Shown here: piece by piece, positions 53,784 to 61,368 of the stretch
Position numbering within the stretch: the first letter of the stretch is position 1
Layout: each line of letters opens with the position of its first letter
From: Simiduia aestuariiviva
GTDB taxonomy: Bacteria; Pseudomonadota; Gammaproteobacteria; Pseudomonadales; Cellvibrionaceae
NCBI RefSeq assembly: GCF_014192475.1
Contig: NZ_JACHXZ010000001.1
Coordinates: 282,802 to 346,801, forward strand
Reading direction: 5' to 3'
DNA length: 64,000 bases
Notes under the pieces: generated by a model
Seen by the model: only the letters and a program-made list of their open reading frames with translations
Database searches by the model: none
Told to the model about the DNA's origin: nothing
Made by a program: the position numbers and the translations under genes

Positions 53784-54528
53784 GTTGCGCCTCTTTTGGT
53801 GTGAGGGCCGCATAACCCAACCGTTGTAGTTGGGCCTGAGTCGCGCGGCTTTGCAGAAACTGCACCAGTGCGTCGGCGGCTTCAGCGTGGCGAGTGCGAT
53901 GCAGCACGGCAAGTTGTTGGATGATGGGGGCGGCGAGTAGGTGGGTCACATCCAGCTGCGGGTAATCGGCATCGACAGGTTGCATAGAGGCGGCGGCAAA
54001 GGCGCTGTCCACATGGCCGGCAGCAAACCAATGCTGTACTTGGGCCACGGCGTTGGCCGTCAGAATGCGACCGTTAAAGGCTGACTTTTCACGGGTTGCG
54101 CGCGCGATTAACGATTGGGCGGCAGCGCCGTAGGGGGCCAGCTTGGGGTTGGCGATGGCCAAGCGCTGCGTGTTGCCGAGCACGGTGAGCCAGTCCGGAT
54201 CTGCGTGCCGGCTTATCAGTAGCAGGCGGCCGTGCGCGTAGGTGACGGGGGCCGCGGCCAGGCCTTGGGCGTGCAGTTGTTGTGGGTAAGCGCCATTGGC
54301 TGCGAGATAGACATCAAACGGCGCGCCTTGGGTAATCTGGGCGAACAGTTGGCCAGAGGCGCCGGTGCTAACCAGCAGTTCGATGTCGGGGTGCTGGGCA
54401 TTGAAGTCGGGTATTAGCTCGTTCAGCGCGGGGCTGAAATTGCTGGCTACAGCCACCCGCAGCGGGGTGGCATCGGCCAGTAGCAAGCTGTTCCAAAAGA
54501 GCGCCCAAACAAAACAGAGACTGCGCAA
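53770..54528 (-). CDS. modA: Molybdate-binding periplasmic protein
   Basis: About 252 aa. A TTG at 54526-54528 preceded by TGGAG gives the leader 'RSLCFVWALFWNSLLLADA'; the mature protein has 'LRVAVASNFSPALNELIPDF', 'IELLVSTGASGQLFAQITQG' and 'PFDVYLAANGAYPQQL' with the conserved Ser residues of ModA oxyanion binding, and 'ADYPQLDVTHLLAAPIIQQL'. A longer TTG start at 54570 is possible. I saw no ModE-like palindrome in the short (~60 bp) upstream gap. Confidence 0.92.
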   Translation of the reverse strand: MRSLCFVWALFWNSLLLADATPLRVAVASNFSPALNELIPDFNAQHPDIELLVSTGASGQLFAQITQGAPFDVYLAANGAYPQQLHAQGLAAAPVTYAHGRLLLISRHADPDWLTVLGNTQRLAIANPKLAPYGAAAQSLIARATREKSAFNGRILTANAVAQVQHWFAAGHVDSAFAAASMQPVDADYPQLDVTHLLAAPIIQQLAVLHRTRHAEAADALVQFLQSRATQAQLQRLGYAALTPKEAQHAQR

Positions 54529-54588
54529 GCGGGAGTTCTCCAGCCGGTGATAGAGCCGGCATCTTAGCAAAAATCCACCGCGAGCGAT

Positions 54589-54975
54589 TTACTGCCGTCG
54601 TTCGTGGTCATCCATCATAGTGGTGACCGATCGCTCATTGGCGCGCTCAGATTCGGTTTTTAGCAGTTCGCGCAAGCGGCTCTGGTTGTCGATACCGAGG
54701 GCGCGGCACTCAATGCCGAGCATGTGGTCGCGCTGGTGCGCGAGCTTGCCCTGCATCTTAATCAGGTTGTCGTCACTGGCTTCGATGGTGAGGATAATCT
54801 CCTCGCCGGGAGTCAGGTCGTGCGGCCGCACCAAAGCTGCTAATGCACCGTTAAAGGAGACGTCCACAATGTGCACGTCGAATTTCTTTTTGGTGGTGGT
54901 GAGCGTCGCATAGGCCCGGTAATTAACCCGGGGGAAATATCGGCGTTCACGCTCTTCTGAGGGTGTTAGGGTCAT
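54589..54975 (-). CDS. PilZ-domain protein (first of two)
   Basis: A 128-aa protein with PilZ motifs for cyclic-di-GMP: R-x-x-x-R in 'ERRYFPRVNYRAYA' and D-x-S-x-x-G in 'VDVSFNGALAAL'. The tail is a charged helix ('SRLRELLKTESERANERS'). ATG at 54975 follows AAGGAAAG by 5 bp; a longer start at 55026 is less supported. Another PilZ gene lies 113 bp upstream on the same strand. The output is unknown. Confidence 0.85.
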   Translation of the reverse strand: MTLTPSEERERRYFPRVNYRAYATLTTTKKKFDVHIVDVSFNGALAALVRPHDLTPGEEIILTIEASDDNLIKMQGKLAHQRDHMLGIECRALGIDNQSRLRELLKTESERANERSVTTMMDDHERRQ

Positions 54976-55088
54976 ACTGCTTTCCTTTCGTACTTCGCCG
55001 TCTGGGGATAGCCCTGGCGCTTCCATGATGGGTCGATAAAGACCTTCTTAGTACTATAGTGCTGTTGATGCCGTTCGCCAAGGGTTGT

Positions 55089-55457
55089 TTAAACGGGCTG
55101 ACCGAGCCGGTGCAATTCGCGTTCGGCGGCGATGGGGTCGCCGGTATTTAGCTCAATAATGCGCCGCAAGTGCGCCATGCTTTCCACGTCGATTTGCTGA
55201 CAGGCGACGCCAATCATGTCGCCCTGTCGATGGCAAAGGCCGACGGTCATATCGATGACGATGTCGTCCGTGAGGGTCAGCGTCAGCTGAATGGGTGTTT
55301 GGCCATCCAATGAACAGGGCGTTGGCAAACACACCAGCGCGCCCTTGAGCGAGATGTCAGCCACGGTACCCAGCCAAACCTGTTCGCCTTGGCGCAGCGT
55401 GACTGCGCCACTGAAGGCGACGCGGGCAAAGTTCCGTCGGTCTTGCGGATCAGTCAC
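55089..55457 (-). CDS. PilZ-domain protein (second of two)
   Basis: A 122-aa protein: 'DRRNFARVAFSGAVTLRQGE' with R-x-x-x-R and 'VADISLKGALVCLPTPC' with D-x-S-x-x-G, both needed for cyclic-di-GMP binding. The rest is a PilZ barrel followed by a helix ('SMAHLRRIIELN'). The GTG at 55455-55457 with GGAGG 4 bp upstream is preferred over a GTG at 55571, which overlaps the divergent Kazal gene's leader. The similar layout to its neighbour suggests an old duplication. Confidence 0.82.
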   Translation of the reverse strand: MTDPQDRRNFARVAFSGAVTLRQGEQVWLGTVADISLKGALVCLPTPCSLDGQTPIQLTLTLTDDIVIDMTVGLCHRQGDMIGVACQQIDVESMAHLRRIIELNTGDPIAAERELHRLGQPV

Positions 55458-55573
55458 AGGGCCTCCCACAAATGGGTCATAGGTCTCTAACCAGTGTAGT
55501 CGTTTTCCACGCCGCGTGGGGTGTTCGCGGGCAGTTATGTCCCTATAATGGCGCAACTTTAGGGAGGACACCC

Positions 55574-55906
55574 ATGTTAAATACCACCACGTTTATTTCC
55601 CTGTTGCTGGCCGGTCTGCTGTTAACTGCCTGTGGACAGGAGCGCGCGCCCATTGCCCACTCTGTAACCGACGGAAGCGCCGTGGCCCCTGCAGCAAGCG
55701 CCGAGCAGCGCGTTGAAGAGGAGGCGCAAGAGGAAGCGCAAGAGCAGTGCGTTGATCCCGCCAAAATTAACCCGAGCCGCATGTGCACCATGGATTACGC
55801 CCCCGTGTGTGGCTGCGACGGCAAAACCCACAGCAATGCCTGTAAGGCCGCCAATGCGGGGCTCACTAGCTGGGTGGCCGGTGCGTGCGAAGCCACTACC
55901 CACTGA
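55574..55906 (+). CDS. Kazal-domain lipoprotein (putative serine-protease inhibitor)
   Basis: A 110-aa lipoprotein: signal ending 'LLLTAC' (lipid-modified Cys20), an acidic linker ('RVEEEAQEEAQEQ') and one Kazal-like domain, 'MCTMDYAPVCGCDGKTHSNA' with the C-G-C-D-G-K-T core, continuing C-K-A-A-N-A-G to a final G-A-C. Kazal domains inhibit serine proteases; bacterial copies may protect the envelope from host or environmental proteases. GGGAGGAC precedes the ATG. Its last 22 bp overlap the start of the btuF-like gene. Confidence 0.85.
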   Translation: MLNTTTFISLLLAGLLLTACGQERAPIAHSVTDGSAVAPAASAEQRVEEEAQEEAQEQCVDPAKINPSRMCTMDYAPVCGCDGKTHSNACKAANAGLTSWVAGACEATTH

Positions 55907-56745
55907 TTGCCCTGTGCGCACTTAGCCTGTGGCTGTCGAGCGCACAGGCGGCGCGGCTGGTGTCGGTCAACCTGTGTGTTGATCAGATGCTGCTGCGCTT
56001 TGCCGCCCGCGACGACATCGCCAGCGTCACCTACTTTGCCAACAACCCTGCAATGTCGCCCTATGCAGCCGACGCACAGGGCCTGCACCGCAACCACGGT
56101 TTAGTGGAAGAGATTATTCCGCTGGCGCCGGATGTGGTGCTGGCCGGTGCTTACGGTGCGCGCCAAGCGACGGCGCTGCTGTCTCAATTGGGTTATCGGG
56201 TAGAGCGCGTGCCGCTGCCGGAAAAATTGGCGGATATCGACGCGCATCTACTGCGCATGGCCGAACTATTGGGCGAGCCGGCTGCGCTACAGGCGTACCG
56301 GCAAACGTGGCTGGAGCACAAAAAGGCCCGTGAAACCGCCAATGCACAGGTGCCCGACAGTGCGCGCCCGCGCGCGCTCATGCTCGGGCCGAACCACATT
56401 GCGCCGGGGGCCGGTACCCTCGAGCACGAATTGCTGGTCTTGGCGGGCTTTCGCAATTGGGCCGCCGATCAACCGGGCTTTGCCACGGTGAATCTTGAGC
56501 AGCTGGTGCAGCAACCGCCCGACGTGTTGATTGTGGATGTCGCCGCCGATCATCAATTCTCCTTGGCGCACGAGGTGTTGCAACACCCCGCTCTCAACGC
56601 TGCCATTGGGCCCCAGCGCGTAGCGCGCCTACCCAGTAATTTAGCGGTGTGTCCAGCGCCCAATATCAATACATTGTTGTCGGCGCTGGTGGCCATTCAA
56701 GCGCGCATCGCTGACCTTGCTACCATTGGCGGAGTCTCGCGATGA
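55885..56745 (+). CDS. btuF: BtuF-like helical-backbone metal-chelate binding protein
   Basis: A 286-aa periplasmic protein with signal 'LIALCALSLWLSSAQAARLV' and the TroA/BtuF fold: 'SVNLCVDQMLLRFAARDDIA', 'LVEEIIPLAPDVVLAGAYGA' and 'LEQLVQQPPDVLIVDVA'. With the FecCD permease and ATPase after it, it imports a chelate; cobalamin/cobamide is most likely, while heme or siderophore cannot be excluded. GTG start lies within the end of the Kazal gene, so the two are probably co-transcribed. Confidence 0.8.
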   Translation: MRSHYPLIALCALSLWLSSAQAARLVSVNLCVDQMLLRFAARDDIASVTYFANNPAMSPYAADAQGLHRNHGLVEEIIPLAPDVVLAGAYGARQATALLSQLGYRVERVPLPEKLADIDAHLLRMAELLGEPAALQAYRQTWLEHKKARETANAQVPDSARPRALMLGPNHIAPGAGTLEHELLVLAGFRNWAADQPGFATVNLEQLVQQPPDVLIVDVAADHQFSLAHEVLQHPALNAAIGPQRVARLPSNLAVCPAPNINTLLSALVAIQARIADLATIGGVSR

Positions 56746-56776
56746 CCCCATGCATGACCTCGCAAAGGAAATCACA

Positions 56777-57754
56777 TTGAAGTATCTCGGTTTGTCTGTG
56801 GTGCTAGTGCTGTTGCTCGCCATCTCGCTGACCTTGGGCGCCGTGGACGTGTCGGTGTGGGCGGCCCTCTCCGATGCCTGGGCGGGCGACGTGTCGGCCA
56901 GCCGCAGTATCGTTTTCGATGTGCGCCTGCCGCGCGCGCTGTTGGCCGTAATCGTGGGTGCCGGTCTCGGCATGAGCGGCGCCGCCATGCAGGGCTTGTT
57001 GCGCAACCCCTTGGCCGAGCCGGGCGTGTTGGGGGTGAGCGCGGGCGCTGCATTGGGCGCAGTGATTACCCTGTATTTTGGCTTCACCGCATGGGGCTGG
57101 TTGGTGTTGCCGGCGGCGGCCATGGTGGGCAGTTTTGTGGCGCTATTTGCCATCTATGCCTTGGCCGGTCGCAGTCAAAGTGTGTTGGTATTAATTCTCG
57201 CGGGCGTCGCACTCAACTCGCTGTTTGGTGCACTGGTGGCGGTGGCACTCAATTTTGCCGACAACATGTTTGCGCTGCAGGAGATTATATTTTGGCTTAT
57301 GGGTTCTCTGGCCAATCGCAGCATGGACCACGTCATGATCGCGCTGCCCACCTGTGTGCTGGGCATGGCGCTTATCTACAGCCGCCACGCCTACCTCGAT
57401 GCACTGACCCTGGGCGATGACACCGCCAACAGCCTCGGTTTTTCGGCCGGGCGCGAGCGCGCCATGCTCTTGGCGGGTATTGCCTTGGCGGTGGGTGGCG
57501 GCGTGGCGGTGGCCGGCAGCATCGGTTTTGTGGGTTTAATTGTGCCGCATTTATTGCGCCCTTGGGCCCAGCATCAGCCGGGCAAGCTGTTGCTGTTGTC
57601 GGCCTTGGGTGGCGCCCTGTTAGTGTTGGGTGCCGATCTATTGGTGCGCCACCTCGATGTCGCGCGCGAGCTAAAACTGGGGGTGGTAACGGCGCTGCTA
57701 GGTGCGCCCTTTTTTATCTACTTATTAATCACCGGCAAGCGGCGGCTCATATAG
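56777..57754 (+). CDS. btuC: FecCD-family ABC permease (BtuC-like)
   Basis: About 325 aa, polytopic, with the FecCD signatures 'VRLPRALLAVIVGAGLGMSG', 'MQGLLRNPLAEPGVLGVSAG' and 'GFVGLIVPHLLRPW'. TTG at 56777 is preferred because AAGGA lies 7 bp upstream and the first helix follows directly; an ATG at 56750 would add nine residues. It ends just before the ATPase gene (stop then ATG). Substrate as for the btuF-like protein. Confidence 0.88.
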   Translation: MKYLGLSVVLVLLLAISLTLGAVDVSVWAALSDAWAGDVSASRSIVFDVRLPRALLAVIVGAGLGMSGAAMQGLLRNPLAEPGVLGVSAGAALGAVITLYFGFTAWGWLVLPAAAMVGSFVALFAIYALAGRSQSVLVLILAGVALNSLFGALVAVALNFADNMFALQEIIFWLMGSLANRSMDHVMIALPTCVLGMALIYSRHAYLDALTLGDDTANSLGFSAGRERAMLLAGIALAVGGGVAVAGSIGFVGLIVPHLLRPWAQHQPGKLLLLSALGGALLVLGADLLVRHLDVARELKLGVVTALLGAPFFIYLLITGKRRLI

Positions 57755-58597
57755 ATGACAAACACTACACCCTTGTCGTTGCACTGCGAGGCGCTGCACT
57801 ACCGCGTTGGTGCACGCGCGCTGCTCAAAAATGTTGGCTTTAGTGCCGGCGCGGGACAATTTATCGGGCTCATTGGCCCCAACGGCGCGGGTAAGAGTAC
57901 GCTGCTAAAAACTTTGGCGGGTTTATGGGCACCCAGCGCCGGCAAAGTGCTACTCAACCAGCAATCGCTACCCGAGTGGCCGCCCAGAGCGCGGGCAAAA
58001 ACCTTGGCCTTGTTAGCGCAGCAGGAAGCCCCGGCGTGGTCGCTGTCGGTGCGTGCGTTGGTGGCCTTGGGGCGCTTGCCGCACACGGGCAGTTTAGCGG
58101 TGGCACTCGCACGCGAGGGCAATTTAATTGATTTGGCCCTGACTGCGGCCGACGTTGCCCACCTCGCGGAGCGCACGGTGGATACCCTCTCGGGCGGTGA
58201 ATTGCGGCGCGTGCAGTGCGCGCGCCTGTTCGCCACGGTGGCGGATATTTGGCTGGCCGATGAACCGATCGCCGCCTTAGATCCACTGCATCAATTGCAC
58301 ATTATGCAGCTCTTAAAAACCAAAGCAGAAACCGGTTTGGTCATTGCAGCACTGCACGACCTCACGCTCGCCGCGCGCTTTTGCGATCGCATTTTATTGA
58401 TGAACGACGGCGAATTAATTGCCGACGGCACGCCCACGCAAGTGCTCACCGAAGACAATTTGGCTCGCGTGTATCGCATTCGCGCACAGGTGCAACACAG
58501 CGCCGATGGCGTGTCTATTGTGGCGCAGGCGCCGCTCACGCAGAGCGACCTGCCCACAACAACACACGCGCACAACGCAAACCTCAGCGGTCAATGA
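57755..58597 (+). CDS. btuD: ABC transporter ATP-binding protein (BtuD/FecE-like)
   Basis: A 280-aa ATPase: Walker A 'GLIGPNGAGKSTLLKTLAGL', signature 'TLSGGELRRVQCARLFATV', Walker B 'DIWLADEPIAALDPLHQL', and the H-loop 'LVIAALHDLTLAARFCDRIL'. It drives the BtuC-like permease. The last ~35 residues are not part of the fold ('HNANLSGQ' end). Overlaps the Nudix gene by 4 bp (ATGA). Confidence 0.9.
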   Translation: MTNTTPLSLHCEALHYRVGARALLKNVGFSAGAGQFIGLIGPNGAGKSTLLKTLAGLWAPSAGKVLLNQQSLPEWPPRARAKTLALLAQQEAPAWSLSVRALVALGRLPHTGSLAVALAREGNLIDLALTAADVAHLAERTVDTLSGGELRRVQCARLFATVADIWLADEPIAALDPLHQLHIMQLLKTKAETGLVIAALHDLTLAARFCDRILLMNDGELIADGTPTQVLTEDNLARVYRIRAQVQHSADGVSIVAQAPLTQSDLPTTTHAHNANLSGQ

Positions 58598-59334
58598 CTA
58601 GGCAAGATGTCACGCCAATGTTAAAAGAATTAAATCACTGGTGTCGTAGCCACGATATACACATGGAATTTCTTAGCATTGCACAGCAGGTGCCGGCGCT
58701 TGTAGACGTGGGCGATGCGCCGGTGTCTGCCGCCATTAAAGCGCGCGCCTCGCAATTGGCTCAGGGCCTGCGCACCAACGAATGGCACGCCTTGGTGGAA
58801 CCCGATGGCACCGATGTGGGCAGCCAAATTCACTATCGCGTATTGCGTTTTGCCGAAATGTTGGCGCTGCGCGAAGCGGGCCAATTGCCGCCAGTGATCG
58901 CGGCCACCACACTGGTGTGCGACCCATCCGGCATGCAGCTGCTCATGCAAAAACGTTCGGCCAGCAGCCACCTGTTTCCAAATTACCTGAGCGTGTTGGG
59001 CGGTGGATTTAATCCCGCCCGCGACGGCGAGCCGCACGACAACGATGACCTTCGAACCACCGCCACTCGCGAAGCCTTCGAAGAGGCGGCCATTCATTTA
59101 ACCTTGCCCATCGATACCTGGGTCGCCATCACCCGTGAAACCGACACCGGCGCCGTGCAGGCCAACTTCCTGGGCGTGCGCGCCGACATCACCAGCGCGC
59201 GCGCAGAAAAAGCCGAAGGCGAACTGCAAACCATGCCTGTGCCGAGCAAAGATCAAGTGGCGCACTTGCCGCACCATACGGATTTAGCAAAGGCGTGTTT
59301 GTATGCGTGGCGGGTGTGTTGTGAGGGGTTGTAG
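58594..59334 (+). CDS. Nudix hydrolase with an atypical Nudix box
   Basis: A 246-aa protein: an N-terminal ~110-residue helical region, then a Nudix domain ('PVIAATTLVCDPSGMQLLMQ', 'YLSVLGGGFNPARDG', 'ATREAFEEAAIHL'). The R-E-x-x-E-E core is kept, but the first Glu of the box is Asp and the loop before it is extended (GEPHDNDDL), and the final Gly is Ala, so activity may be altered. Translationally coupled to the ABC ATPase. Resembles plant/fungal-type Nudix proteins of the thiamine/nucleotide class; substrate unknown. A 317-residue longer frame from 58381 lies inside btuD and is rejected. Confidence 0.82.
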   Translation: MTRQDVTPMLKELNHWCRSHDIHMEFLSIAQQVPALVDVGDAPVSAAIKARASQLAQGLRTNEWHALVEPDGTDVGSQIHYRVLRFAEMLALREAGQLPPVIAATTLVCDPSGMQLLMQKRSASSHLFPNYLSVLGGGFNPARDGEPHDNDDLRTTATREAFEEAAIHLTLPIDTWVAITRETDTGAVQANFLGVRADITSARAEKAEGELQTMPVPSKDQVAHLPHHTDLAKACLYAWRVCCEGL

Positions 59335-59456
59335 CTCAGATCAAGGTGAGGCTCCGGTTTACTTTTCCTATCATTTAATTTTCTGAACTTAGCCTTCGGT
59401 AACTATTGCAGTTCTATATCGAACGCCCAGATTTTTTGACTGGGCCGCAAAAGTGT

Positions 59457-59642
59457 CGCGCAGGCGCCCACTCCCCCCACCACTTCACCGCTCCATCAAT
59501 GCGTCCCTGCATTGAGTCGCTCGCGCCACATCCCTGTGGCTTGCGAAGTGCTGGGGGGAGTGGGCTTTTGGAGTGTGGTGGGTGGTTGTAGATTTGCCGT
59601 TGTAGTGGTGACTGGGAATGTTTTGTTAGGGTGGGTGCCCTT
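59457..59642. repeat. Structured direct repeat, copy 1
   Basis: A ~190-bp unit repeated with an offset of 247-248 bp. Its first ~115 bp can fold as a branched structure: an outer stem of about 21 bp (GCCCACTCCCCCCACCACTTC-type arms with one mismatch) enclosing two small hairpins, TCAATGC/GCATTGA with loop GTCCCT and GCCACA/TGTGGC with loop TCCC. There is no ribosome site or conserved frame, so apparent ORFs across it are by-products. Lies between the Nudix gene and the cassette array. Confidence 0.75.
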
Positions 59643-59703
59643 ATTGCGGCAGCTTCATATCGAGTGCTCAACTGCTTTGTTTGTATATATCGCAAAAGAA
59701 CAT

Positions 59704-59890
59704 CGCACAGGCGCCCACTCCCCCCACCACTTCACCGCTCCATCAATGCGTCCCTGCATTGAGTCGCTTGCGCCACATCCCTGTGGCTTGCGAAGTGCTG
59801 GAGGGAGTGGGCTTTTGGAATGTGATGGGTGGGTTGTAGATATGCCACTTTAGTGGTTCCTGAAAATGATTTGTTGGGGTGGGTGACTTT
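59704..59890. repeat. Structured direct repeat, copy 2
   Basis: Second copy of the unit at 59457-59642. The branched part is nearly identical (one additional A-for-G change in the outer right arm, and C-to-T before the second hairpin), while the 3' half has diverged more. Conservation of the paired arms and loops is stronger than that of flanks, suggesting selection on structure or a mobile-element origin. Confidence 0.75.
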
Positions 59891-59892
59891 AA

Positions 59893-59914
59893 TAACGCTG
59901 GGAAAAATGCGTTA
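59893..59914. repeat. Short inverted repeat TAACGC...GCGTTA
   Basis: TAACGC and GCGTTA 10 bp apart. These ends resemble the outer boxes of attC sites, but the element is too short to be one. It may be a worn remnant at the edge of the cassette array. Confidence 0.35.
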
Positions 59915-60027
59915 CTGGGATATATGCCTCGGAGGCGTTTTATTTTACGCCCGCTGAATTTAAATGTGGTAAGTTACTGAAATTAAACGGGAGTTTGGGC
60001 TGGCACGAAGGTCCAGCTCTGGATATG

Positions 60028-60063
60028 TGCCTCGGAGGCGTAATATATTACGCCTCCGAGGCA
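60028..60063. repeat. Perfect 36-bp palindrome before the first cassette
   Basis: Eighteen-base arms beginning TGCCTCGGAGGCGTAATA, perfectly self-complementary. The left arm plus preceding GGATAT also occurs as a single diverged copy at 59918-59938. It lies 29 bp before the first cassette ORF and could be an operator, a transcription attenuator or a recombination-related structure. Confidence 0.7.
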
Positions 60064-60091
60064 TTGAATAAGGCTGTTACATTCTAAAGCT

Positions 60092-60532
60092 ATGAAAATA
60101 GTAATATTGCTAGCAATCACATTTTTGATAACGGCGTGCGCAATTAATCCACATACTGAAATGTGGGCGCCGGAAATTGAAGGTGTGCTTATGGATGGTG
60201 CTAAGCCTATGCCAGGCATTACTATCAAAGCTGCGCGTACAAGTTGGCCTAAAACGGCTGAAGGCTGCCCCGACACTTATCATGAGGTGGTCACTGATGA
60301 AGAAGGCAAGTTTCTATTGCCAGCTGACGAGCATTTTTCTCTCTTCACCTTTTTAGGTGATAGTGTTTATTCATGGAAAGTATGCGCAATTGTCCATGAC
60401 TTGTCTGTAACGCTCTGGCAAAGTGAGTCTGTTGGTATTGTCACCGAGAATGACAATACAATTTTAAAATGTGATATTTCGAAAAAACAAGCAAATGCAG
60501 ACAAGGGAACAGTGCTATGTTCCAGAATGTAA
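60092..60532 (+). CDS. Cassette 1: lipoprotein with carboxypeptidase-regulatory-like fold
   Basis: A 146-aa protein: lipoprotein signal 'KIVILLAITFLITACAIN' (lipobox I-T-A-C), then a beta-sandwich-like part 'VLMDGAKPMPGITIKAARTS' and 'YHEVVTDEEGKFLLPADEHF', the pattern of CarboxypepD_reg/transthyretin-like domains. Function unknown. Its stop codon is the first three bases of an attC site (TAACAAG), the usual layout of integron cassettes. AT-richer than the upstream operon. Confidence 0.75.
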   Translation: MKIVILLAITFLITACAINPHTEMWAPEIEGVLMDGAKPMPGITIKAARTSWPKTAEGCPDTYHEVVTDEEGKFLLPADEHFSLFTFLGDSVYSWKVCAIVHDLSVTLWQSESVGIVTENDNTILKCDISKKQANADKGTVLCSRM

Positions 60533-60624
60533 CAAGTCAAAGCACGCGGACATGGTAGAGCTGTCACCTTTTTTGTACCAAAAAAGTCGCCAACTTCACC
60601 ATGCCGGTGTTTGAGGCGTTATGC
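60530..60624 (+). repeat. attC site 1
   Basis: Starts TAACAAGTCAAAGCACGCGG and ends GTTTGAGGCGTTATGC. The arms pair (TCAAAGCACG...CATGG with CCATG...GTGTTTGA) with the unpaired bases typical of attC. A small extra hairpin (CTTTTTTG-TAC-CAAAAAAG) sits in the middle. Confidence 0.85.
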
Positions 60625-60962
60625 AATCTAAGGATGGACCTGTGGAAAAACCTACGACGCAGTATGGGACATCGGAATTAGCGCGATGGCAAAAGTATGG
60701 AATACTCTTATGCGTGGTAATTCTGAGTGTCCTTCCAATTTATTGTACCTACAAAGCTGCAGCACCTGACGTTGGTATCACGCTTTGGAGTTTGCGGCAT
60801 GTTGTTAGCATCTGCATAATTCAATTGATAGCTCAAATTTCAATATGTTGGTACATCTTGAAATACAGGGTGCCTAGTTTCGCTGTCTTAGGTTATCTGG
60901 TTATGGTGTTATCCTTTCAGGTTGTGTATGGGGTAGCAATAATATTCATGTCAAATGCATAA
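60621..60962 (+). CDS. Cassette 2: small three-helix membrane protein
   Basis: A 113-aa protein of unknown function with about three membrane helices ('YGILLCVVILSVLPIYC', 'VVSICIIQLIAQISICWYIL', 'AVLGYLVMVLSFQVVYGVAI'). The ATG is embedded in the GTTATG at the end of attC 1 and the stop is the start of attC 2. No recognised motif. Membrane proteins are common among chromosomal integron cassettes. Confidence 0.7.
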   Translation: MQSKDGPVEKPTTQYGTSELARWQKYGILLCVVILSVLPIYCTYKAAAPDVGITLWSLRHVVSICIIQLIAQISICWYILKYRVPSFAVLGYLVMVLSFQVVYGVAIIFMSNA

Positions 60963-61043
60963 CAAGTGCATCTTGTGCGCCGCTAAAAGGCGCGGCGGGA
61001 CGGCTACGCTGTCGCTTCGCCGCCCCAAATGCAGGCGTTAAAG
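60960..61043 (+). repeat. attC site 2
   Basis: From TAACAAGTGCATCTTG to ATGCAGGCGTTAAAG. The centre GCGGGACGGCTACGC...CGCCGCCCC forms the inner stem and is shared with attC 4 and 7. Confidence 0.85.
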
Positions 61044-61310
61044 TGCTCTGCTTTATGAGTTGGCTGCCAAGATAAATATCGGAAGTAAAAATGAGATATT
61101 CGGTATCAGGAAGCGTGCCGCGTCAAAATCGAAGTTTCTCCCCGTGCCAAAATTTGGTCCGTAGGTGCAGCAAGCTTGTAGCATCTTTAGGTTCAAATTT
61201 TAGGTTTCGCATTATGGTCACCTTGTGGCATTCTTGCGGTCCAATTAATCAAGGTGTGGCTCCGCTACCGCTTCGCAACGTGCTTCAAAGGGGCTGGTCG
61301 TGTCGCACCT
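61041..61310 (+). other. Cassette 3: no convincing gene
   Basis: About 270 bp between attC 2 and attC 3. An open frame at 61091-61369 (92 codons) runs through attC 3 and is Arg/Ser-rich without a ribosome site, so it is not accepted as a gene. No good frame on the minus strand either. May be a decayed or regulatory cassette. Confidence 0.6.
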
Positions 61311-61368
61311 TAACAAGGCAAAGCAGCAGGGACGCGCTGAACGCGCGCCCCTGTTTGCGGCGTTATTG
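61311..61368 (+). repeat. attC site 3 (short form)
   Basis: Fifty-odd bases, TAACAAGGCAAAGCAGCAGG to CCTGTTTGCGGCGTTA. Short form with a tight centre (GACGCGCTGAACGCGC). The following cassette begins TTGAGCCAA. Confidence 0.85.

Noticed and set aside
54529..54588. ModE box or molybdenum-cofactor riboswitch before modA
   Set aside because: The gap is short and holds only a small GC hairpin inside the longer alternative reading frame.
55458..55573. Cobalamin riboswitch for the BtuFCD-like operon
   Set aside because: No B12-box-like sequence was seen upstream of the Kazal or btuF-like gene.
58381..58593. 71-residue N-terminal extension of the Nudix protein
   Set aside because: It lies entirely inside the ATPase gene in another frame and is Arg/His-rich; the ATGA overlap start is normal.
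59406..59853. Short ORFs across the structured repeats (59406-59591, 59512-59853, 59414-59695 minus)
   Set aside because: They follow the duplicated hairpin sequence, lack ribosome sites and give similar nonsense peptides from both copies; better explained by structure.
59335..60091. Integrase gene or attI site at the left end of the cassette array
   Set aside because: No tyrosine-recombinase-like ORF is present on either strand; GTTACAT at ~60074 is a poor core-site match.
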